Assembly: GCA_020852955.1 (NCBI GenBank)
Contig: JADYZW010000062.1
Span: forward strand, 1-64,000
DNA length: 64,000 nt
Reading direction: 5' to 3'
Source of the DNA: Deltaproteobacteria bacterium
Lineage (GTDB): Bacteria; Desulfobacterota; Binatia; UTPRO1
Shown here: piece after piece, positions 9,370 through 18,625 of the stretch
Layout: the number at the start of each line of letters is the position of its first letter
Position numbering within the stretch: position 1 is the stretch's first letter
Program-made: the position numbers and the translations under genes
Notes under the pieces: model-generated
What the model saw: only the letters and a program-made list of their open reading frames with translations
The model's database searches: none
Told to the model about the DNA's origin: nothing

Positions 9370-9376
9370 GGCCCGA

Positions 9377-12184
9377 GTGCGCATCGACCACGAAGGACTG
9401 CTGCGGTTCGTCGAAAAGCCGGGGCGGTACATCGGCAACGAACGCGGTGCCGTTCGGAAGGATCCGCACGCGGTCGCCCTGCGCTTCGCGCTGGCGTTTC
9501 CCGAGGTCTACGAGATCGCCCAATCACACCTCGGGCTACAGATCCTCTACGACCTCCTGAATCGCCGAACGGACGTGTACTGCGAGCGCGTCTACGCGCC
9601 CTGGGTGGACATGGAGGCGCAGCTTCGACGCCACGACCTTCCCCTCGCATCGCTCGAAACGCGCACGCCGCTCGATCGGTTCCAGATCGTCGGCTTCAGC
9701 CTGCAGTACGAACTCACCTACACGAACATCCTCACGATGCTGGATCTCGGCCGCGTACCGCTGTTGGCGCGCGACCGCGCGGCCGGTCACCCGCTGATCG
9801 TCGCCGGCGGCCCGTGCGCGTTCAACCCGGAGCCGCTCGCCGACTTCCTCGACGCCGTCGCGCTCGGCGACGGGGAAGAGCTCGTGCACGATCTCGTCGA
9901 CGCCTACCTCGCGTGGAATCGCCGCGACCGCCGCGACCTCCTCGCGGCCCTGGCGCGGATCGAAGGCGTCTACGTGCCGTCGCGCTTCACGCCCACCTAT
10001 CGCTCGGATGGGCGCATCGCCGCCATCGTCCCCGAGGACCCCGCGCGGCCGGTCGTCCGCAAGCGGGTGGTTCGCGACCTCAACACGATTCCGCTCCTCG
10101 GGCGCCAGCTCGTGCCGACGATGGACATCGTCCACGATCGTGTCGCGCTCGAGGTGATGCGCGGGTGCGTGAAGGGCTGTCGCTTCTGTCAGGCCGGCTA
10201 CATTTACCGACCGCTGCGCGAGCGCGATCCGCGAGCGCTCCTCGCGCACACCGAGCAGCTGCTCAAGGAGAGCGGCTACGAGGAGGTGTCGCTGTTGTCG
10301 CTCAGCACCGGCGACTACAGCTGCATCAACCCCCTGTTGGCCGAGCTCATGGATCGGGTCGCGCCGCAGAGGATCGCGCTGTCCCTCCCGTCGACGCGCG
10401 TCGACGCGCTCGATCCGCACTTGCTGAACGAGATCAAGCGCGTCAGGAAGACCGGCTTCACGCTCGCACCCGAAGCCGGTACGCAGCGCCTGCGCGACCT
10501 CATCCAGAAGGAATACCGCGAGGACGAACTCGTCCGGGCGGCCGACCTCGTCTTCTCGCTCGGCTGGCGAAGCCTGAAGCTCTACTTTATGCTCGGCTTG
10601 CCAACCGAAACGGAGGAGGATCTGCGCGGCATCGTCGCGCTCGCGCGTCGGGTCTCGGCGACCGCCGAGCATCGGCATCCGGTCACCGCAAGCGTCTCCA
10701 CCTTCGTCCCGAAGCCCCATACGCCATTCCAATGGGCGCCGCAGGTGACCGTCGCGGAGACCGTGGCCCGACAGACGCTCCTCCGTCGTGAGCTTGGTCG
10801 TCATCGACTCGGGTTCAAGTGGCACGACGCGCAGCTCTCGTATCTCGAAGGCGTGTTTTCGCGCGGAGATCGGCGCCTCGGCTCGGTCCTGCTCGCGGCG
10901 CATCGGCTCGGATGCCGGTTCGACGGGTGGAGCGATCGCTGCCGCTGGGATCTCTGGCAACGGGCCTTTGCGGCAACGGGCACCGATCCCGACTGGTACC
11001 TGCGCCGGCGCACGCTCGACGAGACCCTCCCCTGGAGCCATCTCGACAGCGGGGTCAGGACGTCCTACCTCCGACGCGAGCTCGCCGCCGCATTCGCGCG
11101 CACGCTGACGCCGGACTGCAGCATCGAACGGTGCACCTACTGCGGCGCGTGCGACTTCACCCGCATCCGCAACGTGACCTTCCACCCACGCGGCGCGAAG
11201 GGCGGCGAGAGCCGCGGCCCGTCGGTCGACGCCTGGGCGAGCGGCGTGATGCCAAACGCGATCCCGTGGCCGACCCGCAACTGGAAACGGCTCGTCGACG
11301 GCGGGCGACCGGCCGGATCGCTCGCCGACACGCGCACGGAGACACCCCGCGCCGAATCCGGCTCCGACGGCTCCCGGCCTGCGCCCGCGTTCACGCATGG
11401 CGAGGGGAACGCGGAGGAATGGCTCGCCTCCGAGCGTCACGGCATGGAGCCGGCGATCGACGCCGGCGCACCACCGGCGAGCCGGGTGCGTCTCGTCTAT
11501 CAGAAGCTCGATCGCGCGCGATTCCTCGGCAACCGCGAGCTCACGATCGTCTTCATGCGAGCGTGTCGCCGCGCCGGCCTCCCGCTCGCATTCTCCGCGG
11601 GGCACCACCCCCTCCCTCGGATGAGCTTCGGCCCGGCCTTGTCCCTCGGATTCGCGAGTCTCGGCGAGTACCTGGACCTCGATCTGCACGCCTGGCGCGA
11701 CGGCCGGCAGGTGATGGACGCCTTGAATCGCGAGCTGCCAGACGGCCTCGTGATCGTGGAAGCCGCCACCCACGGACCGGAGCTACCGGCGATCGACCGC
11801 GACCTGGCCGCGTTCACGTACAGCGTCTCGCTGGAGTGCCTGCCCGTCGGTCGCCTGCCGGACGACGTCGTGACGGCGCGCCTCGCCGCGTTCTCGGCCT
11901 CCGAAAGATTCCCGATCGTCAAGTGCATCAAGGGCCGCGACCGCCCGATCGACGCGCGCGCGACGGTGACGATCGCGAGAACCGGCGCCCGCACGTTGCT
12001 GGTGCAGACAACGCTCGCCCGGAGCGGCACACTGAAACCGCACCACGTCGTGGCGGCGGTCCTCGGCCTCGACGACTTCGAGACCCAGCTCCTGTCCGTG
12101 ACCAAGGTCGGGACGGTGCTCGCGCCGCCACCTCCCACCGCAGGGGAGACCGCCACGACGCATCCCGCGTCGGCAACGGCCTGA
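9377..12184 (+). CDS. TIGR03960-type radical SAM protein fused to DUF2344 (TIGR03936)
   Basis: A 935-residue fusion. Residues 1-250 form the N-terminal region typical of B12-type radical SAM proteins. The core has the cluster motif C264-x3-C268-x2-C271 (MRGCVKGCRFC), and a later CTYCGACDF segment adds Cys residues that could hold another metal site. A low-complexity linker (about 615-700) leads to the C-terminal DUF2344 domain (KLDRARFLGNREL, HHPLPRMSFGPALSLG). In many bacteria these domains are encoded next to RNase E/G, as here: rng starts seven bases after the stop, so a role linked to RNA or ribosome metabolism is likely, but the reaction is unknown. The GTG start follows a weak AGAGG and a nearby -10 box. 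Confidence 0.93.
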   Translation: MRIDHEGLLRFVEKPGRYIGNERGAVRKDPHAVALRFALAFPEVYEIAQSHLGLQILYDLLNRRTDVYCERVYAPWVDMEAQLRRHDLPLASLETRTPLDRFQIVGFSLQYELTYTNILTMLDLGRVPLLARDRAAGHPLIVAGGPCAFNPEPLADFLDAVALGDGEELVHDLVDAYLAWNRRDRRDLLAALARIEGVYVPSRFTPTYRSDGRIAAIVPEDPARPVVRKRVVRDLNTIPLLGRQLVPTMDIVHDRVALEVMRGCVKGCRFCQAGYIYRPLRERDPRALLAHTEQLLKESGYEEVSLLSLSTGDYSCINPLLAELMDRVAPQRIALSLPSTRVDALDPHLLNEIKRVRKTGFTLAPEAGTQRLRDLIQKEYREDELVRAADLVFSLGWRSLKLYFMLGLPTETEEDLRGIVALARRVSATAEHRHPVTASVSTFVPKPHTPFQWAPQVTVAETVARQTLLRRELGRHRLGFKWHDAQLSYLEGVFSRGDRRLGSVLLAAHRLGCRFDGWSDRCRWDLWQRAFAATGTDPDWYLRRRTLDETLPWSHLDSGVRTSYLRRELAAAFARTLTPDCSIERCTYCGACDFTRIRNVTFHPRGAKGGESRGPSVDAWASGVMPNAIPWPTRNWKRLVDGGRPAGSLADTRTETPRAESGSDGSRPAPAFTHGEGNAEEWLASERHGMEPAIDAGAPPASRVRLVYQKLDRARFLGNRELTIVFMRACRRAGLPLAFSAGHHPLPRMSFGPALSLGFASLGEYLDLDLHAWRDGRQVMDALNRELPDGLVIVEAATHGPELPAIDRDLAAFTYSVSLECLPVGRLPDDVVTARLAAFSASERFPIVKCIKGRDRPIDARATVTIARTGARTLLVQTTLARSGTLKPHHVVAAVLGLDDFETQLLSVTKVGTVLAPPPPTAGETATTHPASATA

Positions 12185-12191
12185 GCGATCC

Positions 12192-13760
12192 GTGTCCAAG
12201 CTCATTCTCATCAATTCGACCCCCGAAGAAACTCGCGTCGCACTCGTGGAGAACCAGACCCTCGCCGAGATCCAGTTCGAGCGTGCTCGCGAACGCGGCA
12301 TCGTCGGCAACATCTACAAGGGCAGGGTCGTACGCGTGCTCCCCGGCATGCAGGCCGCCTTCGTCGACCTCGGCCTCGCGAAGGCGGGCTTCCTCCACGT
12401 CTCGGATTTCCATCCCGGCGTCGACGAATTGCCGCTCGTCGACGCCGAACTCCCGGAACCCGACGCCGCCCCCGTCGCCGAGCCGCCTGCGCTCGCGGCG
12501 GCCACCGCGGCCGAACCCGTCCCGACCGATGCGACCTCGCCGTTCGCGCCGCATCACGAACCGATCGAGAAGCGCCTGAGTCGCGGCGACGAGATCCTCG
12601 TCCAGGTCGCCAAGGAGCCCCTCGGCTCGAAGGGCGCCCGCATCACCTCGCACATCTCGCTTCCCGGCCGCCACCTGGTGTACCTGCCCACGACGAACCA
12701 TCTCGGGGTCTCCCGCCGCATCGAGGACGAGGAGGAGCGCCAGCGCCTGCGCGACATCGTCCTGGCGATGAAGCCCGCCGGCGCGGGCTTCATCGTCCGT
12801 ACGGTCTGCGTCGGCCTCAGCCGGAGCGAGCTCCAGGCCGATATGCGGTTCCTCATCGAGCTCTGGAATCGCATCCTGACGCGCAGCGACGGCGCGGCGG
12901 TCCCCTGCCAGCTGCACGATGACATGGACATCACGCTGCGCAGCATCCGCGACCTCTTTACGCCCGACATCGAGAAGGTCGTCGTCGATCGCCAGGTCGA
13001 CCACCGACGCATCCTCGACTTCGTAGCCTCCTTCGCACCCGCGCTCACCTCGCGCATCGAGCTGCACGAAGCCACCGAGCCCCTGTTCGACCGCTACGGC
13101 ATCGAGCAGGCCATCAACCGCGCGCTCGAGCGGCGGGTATGGCTCAAGTCGGGCGGCTACATCGTGATCGACCAGACCGAAGCACTGACCACGATCGACG
13201 TGAACACGGGGCGCTACGTCGGCAAGCACAATCACGAAGACACGGTCCTCCAGACCAACCTCGAGGCCGCGCGCGAGATCGTCGATCAGCTCCGCCTCCG
13301 CAACATCGGGGGCATCATCATCGTCGACTTCATCGACATGATGGATCCCGCCAATCGACAACGCGTCATGGATGCGTTCGATGTCGCGCTCAAGCAGGAC
13401 AAGATGCGCAGCAACATCTTGAAGATCTCCGAGCTCGGCCTGGTGGAGATGACGCGCAAGCGCACGCGCCCGAGCTTGCCACAGCTCCTGACCGAGCCCT
13501 GCCCGACCTGCGACGGCCGCGGACGCGTCGTGTCGGTGGCGACGATCGCCTACGAAACCATCCGGCGCATCCGGGAGGTCGCCCGCACGGCGCCCGAAGC
13601 GACCCGTATCGTGGTGCGCGTGAGCCCGTCCGTCGCCGCATTCCTGTACGAAGAGGAAGGTGCCGCCATGGACCGCCTGGAGCGCGAGATCGCCCGCCGC
13701 ATCACGATCGAGCCGGTCGAGGGATCGGAGAGGGCGAGCCCCGACGTGCGCCCCGTCTGA
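12192..13760 (+). CDS. rng: Ribonuclease E/G family protein (RNase G type)
   Basis: A single-strand endoribonuclease that processes rRNA and mRNA. The 522 residues contain an S1 domain (from about 38: GNIYKGRVVRVLPGMQAAFVDLG), interrupted by an Ala/Pro-rich insert near residues 85-115, then the RNase core with the Mg-binding acidic motifs TIDVNTG and IIIVDFIDM and the zinc-link CPTCDGRG. There is no long C-terminal degradosome scaffold, so it is G-type rather than E-type. It starts with GTG, seven bases after the radical SAM stop. It may be the main processing RNase if RNase Y is missing, which cannot be judged from this window. Confidence 0.95.
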   Translation: MSKLILINSTPEETRVALVENQTLAEIQFERARERGIVGNIYKGRVVRVLPGMQAAFVDLGLAKAGFLHVSDFHPGVDELPLVDAELPEPDAAPVAEPPALAAATAAEPVPTDATSPFAPHHEPIEKRLSRGDEILVQVAKEPLGSKGARITSHISLPGRHLVYLPTTNHLGVSRRIEDEEERQRLRDIVLAMKPAGAGFIVRTVCVGLSRSELQADMRFLIELWNRILTRSDGAAVPCQLHDDMDITLRSIRDLFTPDIEKVVVDRQVDHRRILDFVASFAPALTSRIELHEATEPLFDRYGIEQAINRALERRVWLKSGGYIVIDQTEALTTIDVNTGRYVGKHNHEDTVLQTNLEAAREIVDQLRLRNIGGIIIVDFIDMMDPANRQRVMDAFDVALKQDKMRSNILKISELGLVEMTRKRTRPSLPQLLTEPCPTCDGRGRVVSVATIAYETIRRIREVARTAPEATRIVVRVSPSVAAFLYEEEGAAMDRLEREIARRITIEPVEGSERASPDVRPV

Positions 13761-13835
13761 CGGCGCCGCGGCGCGAGGCTCGCCGCGCCCATGCGCCGAT
13801 CCTCGCGCGTCCGGCCGTCATCCGCCGCATTCGCC

Positions 13836-13864
13836 TTGACTTGCCATCTCCCGGAATTTATTCG
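13836..13864 (+). promoter_or_regulatory. Promoter of the F420 operon
   Basis: TTGACT (13836-13841), a 17-bp spacer and TATTCG (13859-13864). The cofG ATG is 11 bases past the -10 box, so the leader would be only about 5 nt and holds no ribosome-binding site. Confidence 0.6.
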
Positions 13865-13875
13865 GATCGCACCCT

Positions 13876-15096
13876 ATGTCCCTCGACCAGGACCGCCGCA
13901 CCGTGGGTCCGCCGTCGGTGCCGTCGTTCAACGACGCCCTGAGGCGCGTAGTCGAGCAGGGCGCGCAGGCTGCGCTCGAAGACGTCTACGCGCTGATTCG
14001 TTGCCGCGACGACGCTCTGCCGGATCTGCTCGGCGCCGCCGGGGGGCTGCGTGACCGGCACAAGGGCCGCCACGTCACCTACTCGCGAAAGGTCTTCCTG
14101 CCGATCACCAACCTCTGCCGCGACCGCTGCGGCTACTGCACCTTTCGCAAGGACCCCGGAGACCCCGGCGCGTGGACCATGCGCCGCGACGAGATCCTCG
14201 ACTGGCTCGCCCACGCGCGCGCGCAAGGCTGCAAGGAAGCCCTGATGTGCCTCGGCGACACGCCGGAGACGGCGTTCCCGACGTACCGTGCGACCCTCGC
14301 GGAGCTCGGCCACGAGTCGACCATCGGCTACGTGCGGGAAGCCTGCGAGATGGCGCTCGCCGCGGACCTCCTGCCCCACACGAACGCCGGGGTGCTGTCG
14401 CGCGAGGAGATGGAGCGCCTGCGGCCAGTGAACGTGAGCCTCGGCCTGATGCTCGAGAGCCTGAGCCCGCGTCTGCGGGCCCGCGGCATGCCGCACCATC
14501 ACGCGCCCGACAAGGAGCCGGCCCGCCGCCTCGCGATGATCGCCGAAGCCGGGCGGCTCCGCATTCCCTTCACGACCGGCGTCCTCATCGGGATCGGCGA
14601 GACGCCCGAAGAACGCGCCGATGCGCTGCTCGCGATCGCCGACCTGCATGCCCGTTACGGCCACGTCCAGGAGGTCATCGTCCAGAACTTCCGCGCCAAG
14701 GACGACATCCCCATGGCGAGCGTACCGGACCCGAACGCCGGCGACCTCGCGCGCACGATCGCCGTCGCCCGCCTCGTGCTCGGAGGCGAGATGAACGTGC
14801 AGGCGCCGCCCAACCTGAATCCCGACGACCTGCGCGTGCTGCTGCGGGCCGGCGTCAACGACTGGGGCGGCATCTCGCCGGTCACGCGCGACTACGTGAA
14901 CCCCGAGGCGGCCTGGCCGCAGATCCCGGCGCTCGCCGACACGTGCCGCGCCGAAGGATTCACGCTGAGCGAGCGGCTCGCGATCTACCCGGAATACGCG
15001 CGGCCCGACTTTCTCGATCCGGGGCTCTCGGCATCCGTCGAACGGCTCGGCGGCCTCATCGCCAGGAAGGACACCCATGTCGCTGCCGCACATTGA
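13876..15096 (+). CDS. cofG: 7,8-didemethyl-8-hydroxy-5-deazariboflavin synthase subunit CofG
   Basis: A radical SAM enzyme that, with CofH, builds the deazaflavin ring (FO) of coenzyme F420. The 406-residue protein carries the cluster motif C81-x3-C85-x2-C88 (CRDRCGYC), and the CofG-typical stretches MCLGDTPE, PHTNAGVL and NLNPDDL. It is a separate protein, not fused to CofH as in actinobacterial FbiC. It is the first gene of the cofG-cofH-cofD-cofE cluster and overlaps cofH by 20 bases. It has its own promoter and an almost absent leader. Confidence 0.96.
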   Translation: MSLDQDRRTVGPPSVPSFNDALRRVVEQGAQAALEDVYALIRCRDDALPDLLGAAGGLRDRHKGRHVTYSRKVFLPITNLCRDRCGYCTFRKDPGDPGAWTMRRDEILDWLAHARAQGCKEALMCLGDTPETAFPTYRATLAELGHESTIGYVREACEMALAADLLPHTNAGVLSREEMERLRPVNVSLGLMLESLSPRLRARGMPHHHAPDKEPARRLAMIAEAGRLRIPFTTGVLIGIGETPEERADALLAIADLHARYGHVQEVIVQNFRAKDDIPMASVPDPNAGDLARTIAVARLVLGGEMNVQAPPNLNPDDLRVLLRAGVNDWGGISPVTRDYVNPEAAWPQIPALADTCRAEGFTLSERLAIYPEYARPDFLDPGLSASVERLGGLIARKDTHVAAAH

Positions 15097-16339
15097 AGCC
15101 CTGTACGACGATGTTCCGTTGGACCGACGCATGGCGCGGGCATCGACGGCGGTTCGCCGCCTCGTCGATCGCGTCCTCGACGGCGAGGTTCTCGACCTCG
15201 ACGATTCCGTCACGCTCCTGGAAAGCGACGGCGACGACGTGCTCGCGCTCATCGCGGCCGCGGACGCCGTCCGCAAAGCCGACGTGGGCGACGACGTGAC
15301 CTACGTCGTCAACCGCAACCTCAACTTCACGAACGTCTGCTTCGTCGGCTGCCGCTTCTGCGCCTTCAAGCGCCATCGCTGGGAGCCGGAGGCCTACAAC
15401 CAGTCGGTCGAGACCCTCCTCGCCAAGGTCCAGGAGGCCGTCGACCTCGGCGCGACCGAAATCTGCATGCAGGGCGGCATCAATCCGGAGATGCCGGCCT
15501 TCACGTATCGGGACATATTGACCGCCATCAAGCAGGCGTTTCCGACGATCCACATGCACGCGTTCTCTCCGATGGAGATCATGTACGGCGCGCGGCGGAC
15601 GGGAATGACCTACGCCGACTATCTCGCCATGCTGAAGAGCCACGGGCTCGGAACGATTCCCGGCACGGCGGCTGAGATCCTCGACGACGAGGTTCGCGAG
15701 ATCCTGAGCCACAAGAAGGTGGACGTCCGGACCTGGGTCGATATCGTCACCACCGCTCATCGCCTCGGCATTCCGAGCACGGCGACGATCATGTACGGCC
15801 ACGTCGAGACGCCGCGGCACGTGGCGGCGCACCTGCGCCTGCTCCGCGACCTGCAGAGCGCCACGGGCGGCTTCACCGAATTCGTTCCCTTGCGCTTCAT
15901 CCATACCAATACCGACATGCATCGCGACGGACTGGTGAACGAACCGCCGCCGAAGGGCATGTACGATCTTCGCATGTACGCCTGCAGCCGCCTCCTGCTG
16001 CGGGGAGCGATCGACAACCTCCAGACCTCCTGGGTGAAGATCAACCACCAACTCGCGCAGCTCTCGCTGAACGCCGGATGCAACGACTTCGGCGGCACGC
16101 TCATGGAGGAGAGCATCTCTCGGGAAGCGGGCGCGGATGCCGGAGAGTACACGTCGGTCGAGGAGATCCACCGCCTGGTGCGGAGCGTCGGCCGCCGCCC
16201 GGTCGAACGCACGACGCTGTACCGGAAGCTCGAGCCGACGGAGGAGAGCACGACGCGTGGGAGCACCACCGCAGCTGACGGTGCTGGCGGGCGGAGTCGG
16301 AGCCGCGAAGTTCCTGCGCGGCCTCATCCAATCCACTGA
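15077..16339 (+). CDS. cofH: 5-amino-6-(D-ribitylamino)uracil-tyrosine transferase CofH
   Basis: This radical SAM enzyme joins tyrosine to 5-amino-6-ribitylaminouracil, giving the CofG substrate for FO synthesis. The 420-residue protein shows C88-x3-C92-x2-C95 (CFVGCRFC) followed by AFKR, plus EICMQGGINP and GTAAEILDDEVR, typical of CofH. Family sequence ends near LYRKLEP. The last 30 or so residues are a polar tail encoded by sequence that also encodes the start of cofD (83-base overlap), so the tail may be dispensable. It overlaps the end of cofG. Confidence 0.96.
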   Translation: MSLPHIEALYDDVPLDRRMARASTAVRRLVDRVLDGEVLDLDDSVTLLESDGDDVLALIAAADAVRKADVGDDVTYVVNRNLNFTNVCFVGCRFCAFKRHRWEPEAYNQSVETLLAKVQEAVDLGATEICMQGGINPEMPAFTYRDILTAIKQAFPTIHMHAFSPMEIMYGARRTGMTYADYLAMLKSHGLGTIPGTAAEILDDEVREILSHKKVDVRTWVDIVTTAHRLGIPSTATIMYGHVETPRHVAAHLRLLRDLQSATGGFTEFVPLRFIHTNTDMHRDGLVNEPPPKGMYDLRMYACSRLLLRGAIDNLQTSWVKINHQLAQLSLNAGCNDFGGTLMEESISREAGADAGEYTSVEEIHRLVRSVGRRPVERTTLYRKLEPTEESTTRGSTTAADGAGGRSRSREVPARPHPIH

Positions 16340-17204
16340 TCCGGCATCCCTCACCATCGTCGTCAACACGGCGGATGACGATCGCTTCTTCGGCCTCGCG
16401 GTCTCGCCGGACCTCGACACCATCATCTACACGCTCGCCGGGATGGCTTCCCGGCGTCGCGGGTGGGGCCTCGCGGGTGATCGCTTTCGTTGCCTCGAAG
16501 CCCTCGGCCTCCTCTACGACGACGCCGGGTGGTTCCGGCTCGGCGACCGCGACCTCGCGACGCACATCTACCGGACCGACCGCCTCGCCGCGGGGGCCTC
16601 GTTGAGCGCCGTGACCGCCGAGCTCGGCGCGGCGTTCGGCGTCGCGGCACGCGTGCTGCCGATGACCGATCACCCCGTCCGCACCGTCCTCGACACCGAC
16701 GACGGTCACTTGTCGTTCCAGCGCTATCTGGTCGAGCGCCGCACCCGCCCGAGCGTGCGCGGCATCCGCTATCGTGGCGCCTCGGCGGCCAGGCCGGCGC
16801 CGGGCGTGGTGCGAGCGATCCGCGATGCCGACGCCGTGATCATCGCGCCGAGCAATCCCTTCCTCAGCATCGGTCCGATGCTCGCGGTCCCCGGAATCCG
16901 CAGCGCCCTGTCTGCGCGGCGCCGCCCGGTCGCCGCGGTGTCGCCGCTCGTACGCGGCCGCGCCGTGACCGGTCCGCTGGCTCGGCTCCTGCGCCGTTTC
17001 GGCCATCCGGTCTCGTCCGTCGGCATCGCGCGCTGCTACCGGCCCTTTCTCGACCTCCTCGTGATCGATCGCCGGGACGGGCGCGATGCCTTCGCGCTCG
17101 AGCGCGAAGGCTGCCGCGCGGTCCTCGCCGACACGATCTTCTCCACCCCGCGGCGCGCGGCGCGGACGGCGCGGGCGCTGCTCGCCGCGCTGGAGCTCGC
17201 GTGA
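16257..17204 (+). CDS. cofD: 2-phospho-L-lactate transferase CofD (FbiA)
   Basis: CofD transfers a phospholactyl (or phosphoenolpyruvyl) group from an activated donor to FO, producing (dehydro)F420-0. The 315-residue product opens with the nucleotide-binding VLAGGVGAAKFLRGL and has VNTADDD, DLDTIIYTLAG, APSNPFLSIGPML and SPLVRG, all hallmarks. I place the start at the GTG at 16257, after GAGGAG, because family homology begins there; it overlaps cofH by 83 bases. The donor-making enzyme CofC/FbiD is not encoded nearby. The stop overlaps the cofE start (GTGA). Confidence 0.95.
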   Translation: MGAPPQLTVLAGGVGAAKFLRGLIQSTDPASLTIVVNTADDDRFFGLAVSPDLDTIIYTLAGMASRRRGWGLAGDRFRCLEALGLLYDDAGWFRLGDRDLATHIYRTDRLAAGASLSAVTAELGAAFGVAARVLPMTDHPVRTVLDTDDGHLSFQRYLVERRTRPSVRGIRYRGASAARPAPGVVRAIRDADAVIIAPSNPFLSIGPMLAVPGIRSALSARRRPVAAVSPLVRGRAVTGPLARLLRRFGHPVSSVGIARCYRPFLDLLVIDRRDGRDAFALEREGCRAVLADTIFSTPRRAARTARALLAALELA

Positions 17205-17968
17205 CCGTCCGCCGCGCCGCGATCGAGTGCCACGCGATCGAGACCCTTCCGCTCGTGCATCCGGGAGACGATCTCCCGGCGCTGCTCGCGCGCGCCATCC
17301 GGACCACCGGCGTCGCGCTCGCCCCCTACGACGTCGTCGCGGTCTGCCAGAAGATCGTCTCCAAAGCCGAAGGCCGCATCGTCGATCTCGCCGGCATCAC
17401 GCCGTCCGCCTTCGCGACCCGCATCGCGGCGAGCACGGGCAAGGACGCGCGCGTCGTCGAGGTGATCCTGCGCGAGTCGACGCGCATCGTGAAGATGGCG
17501 GACGGCCACCTGATCTGCGAAACCGGCCCCGGGTGGATCTGCGCCAACGCCGGCGTCGACGAGTCCAACGCGGAGCGTCTGGACTCCGTCACGCTCCTGC
17601 CCCACGATGCCGATGCCTCCGCCGAAGCGCTGCGCGTCCGCTTGTCGGCGGAGGCGGACGGCGCGCCGGTCGGGGTGGTCGTGACGGACACCTTCGGCCG
17701 GCCGTGGCGCGACGGCCTCGTCGACGTCGCCCTTGGCGTCGCAGGCATCGGCGCCGTCCTGGACTACCGCGGCGCGACCGACATGGGCGGCCGCGAGCTG
17801 CATCACACCCTGATCGCGCAGGCCGACGCGATCGCCGCAGCAGCAGGGCTCCTCATGGTGAAGGGCGCCGGTATCCCGGCGGTGGTGGTGCGAGGGCTCG
17901 GGTGGGAGCGCACGACGGGCCGCGGCCGCGACCTCGTTCGACCTGCGGCGCTCGACCTCTTCCGCTGA
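17201..17968 (+). CDS. cofE: Coenzyme F420-0:L-glutamate ligase CofE
   Basis: CofE adds glutamates to F420-0 using GTP. The 255-residue protein contains the expected VAVCQKIVSKAEG, ESTRIVKMADGHLICET, ICANAGVDESN, VVTDTFGRPWRDG and the GAGIPAVVVRG end segment. It is a stand-alone CofE; the C-terminal nitroreductase-like (FMN) domain of actinobacterial FbiB is absent. The GTG start overlaps the cofD stop. It is the last gene of the cluster; no clear terminator follows in the 70 bases before the convergent gene. Confidence 0.95.
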   Translation: MTVRRAAIECHAIETLPLVHPGDDLPALLARAIRTTGVALAPYDVVAVCQKIVSKAEGRIVDLAGITPSAFATRIAASTGKDARVVEVILRESTRIVKMADGHLICETGPGWICANAGVDESNAERLDSVTLLPHDADASAEALRVRLSAEADGAPVGVVVTDTFGRPWRDGLVDVALGVAGIGAVLDYRGATDMGGRELHHTLIAQADAIAAAAGLLMVKGAGIPAVVVRGLGWERTTGRGRDLVRPAALDLFR

Positions 17969-18039
17969 GGCGGAAGGGTCGAGCGCCGGTGCGCCGCGAC
18001 GACGGTGGGTCGGAGCGCACTATCTCCGGCACGGCGGGG

Positions 18040-18315
18040 TCAGGACGACGGTTCGCGCGCCGCGCCGGTCCGCGCGGCGGCGACTTCCTCGCGATTGGCG
18101 TCGAGCACGGCTCGCAGCACCGTCTCGAGCGCGGTGATCTCGCCGTTGACCGATACCATGCTCTCGATCAGCGCCAGCCAGCGCAGGGAGGCCGGCTCTC
18201 CGGGATCCATCTCCGGACAGAGCGTCGCGACGCCGGTGGCGGCGCGCAACAGCCCTTCGGAGGCGGATTCGAGGTGCTTGGCGATGTCGGTGAACGTTTC
18301 GCGATCGATGATCAT
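18040..18315 (-). CDS. Small hypothetical protein
   Basis: A 91-residue acidic protein that I do not recognise. The ATG at 18315 is preceded by AAGGAG at good distance, and the frame is clean. The sequence is predicted largely helical (TFTDIAKHLESASEGLL, LALIESMVSVNGEITALET), without Cys, a signal peptide or membrane segments, and ends in an Ala/Arg-rich tail. It is convergent with cofE, and about 310 bp downstream of plsB on the same strand. It could be a regulatory or adaptor protein; no function can be inferred. Confidence 0.65.
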   Translation of the reverse strand: MIIDRETFTDIAKHLESASEGLLRAATGVATLCPEMDPGEPASLRWLALIESMVSVNGEITALETVLRAVLDANREEVAAARTGAAREPSS

Positions 18316-18388
18316 GCGGAGGCTCCTTCGGAGGGGTGGGTGGACCCGCGAATGTCCAAGAAGGATGCCATCCGTCGATCGCGTCCGG

Positions 18389-18418
18389 CGCGTGCGACGC
18401 ACGCGCGCGTCGCACGCG
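18389..18418. repeat. Strong inverted repeat in the plsB-hypothetical gap
   Basis: Two perfect 12-base arms (18389-18400 and 18407-18418, CGCGTGCGACGC and its complement) surround a six-base loop. No T-run follows on either strand, so it is not a standard intrinsic terminator. The rest of the 18316-18625 gap holds no gene or promoter that I recognise. It could be a transcription attenuator or a protein-binding palindrome. Confidence 0.6.
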
Positions 18419-18625
18419 TAACGCATCGCTTTCGCCAGGAGGAGCGCCGAGTTGCGGCGTCGCCGACCTTCCACGACCGGGCGAGGAACCACGCGGTCCA
18501 CATAGCACCCCGCGCCTCGGCCTCGGACGCCCGAATCGTGCAATTCGGCGGCTTCACTCCGCGCGATGCAATCTCGCAGCATCGCGGACGCGCGGTGTCG
18601 ACCGGATGCCGCTCCCGGTCCGGCC

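Noticed and set aside
9536..11773. A 745-codon minus-strand frame inside the radical SAM gene
   Set aside because: No domains or start signals; the sense protein has intact catalytic Cys motifs and family sequence along the whole length.
11928..13361. A 477-codon minus-strand frame opposite rng
   Set aside because: Asp/Glu/Arg-rich shadow of RNase G without any motif.
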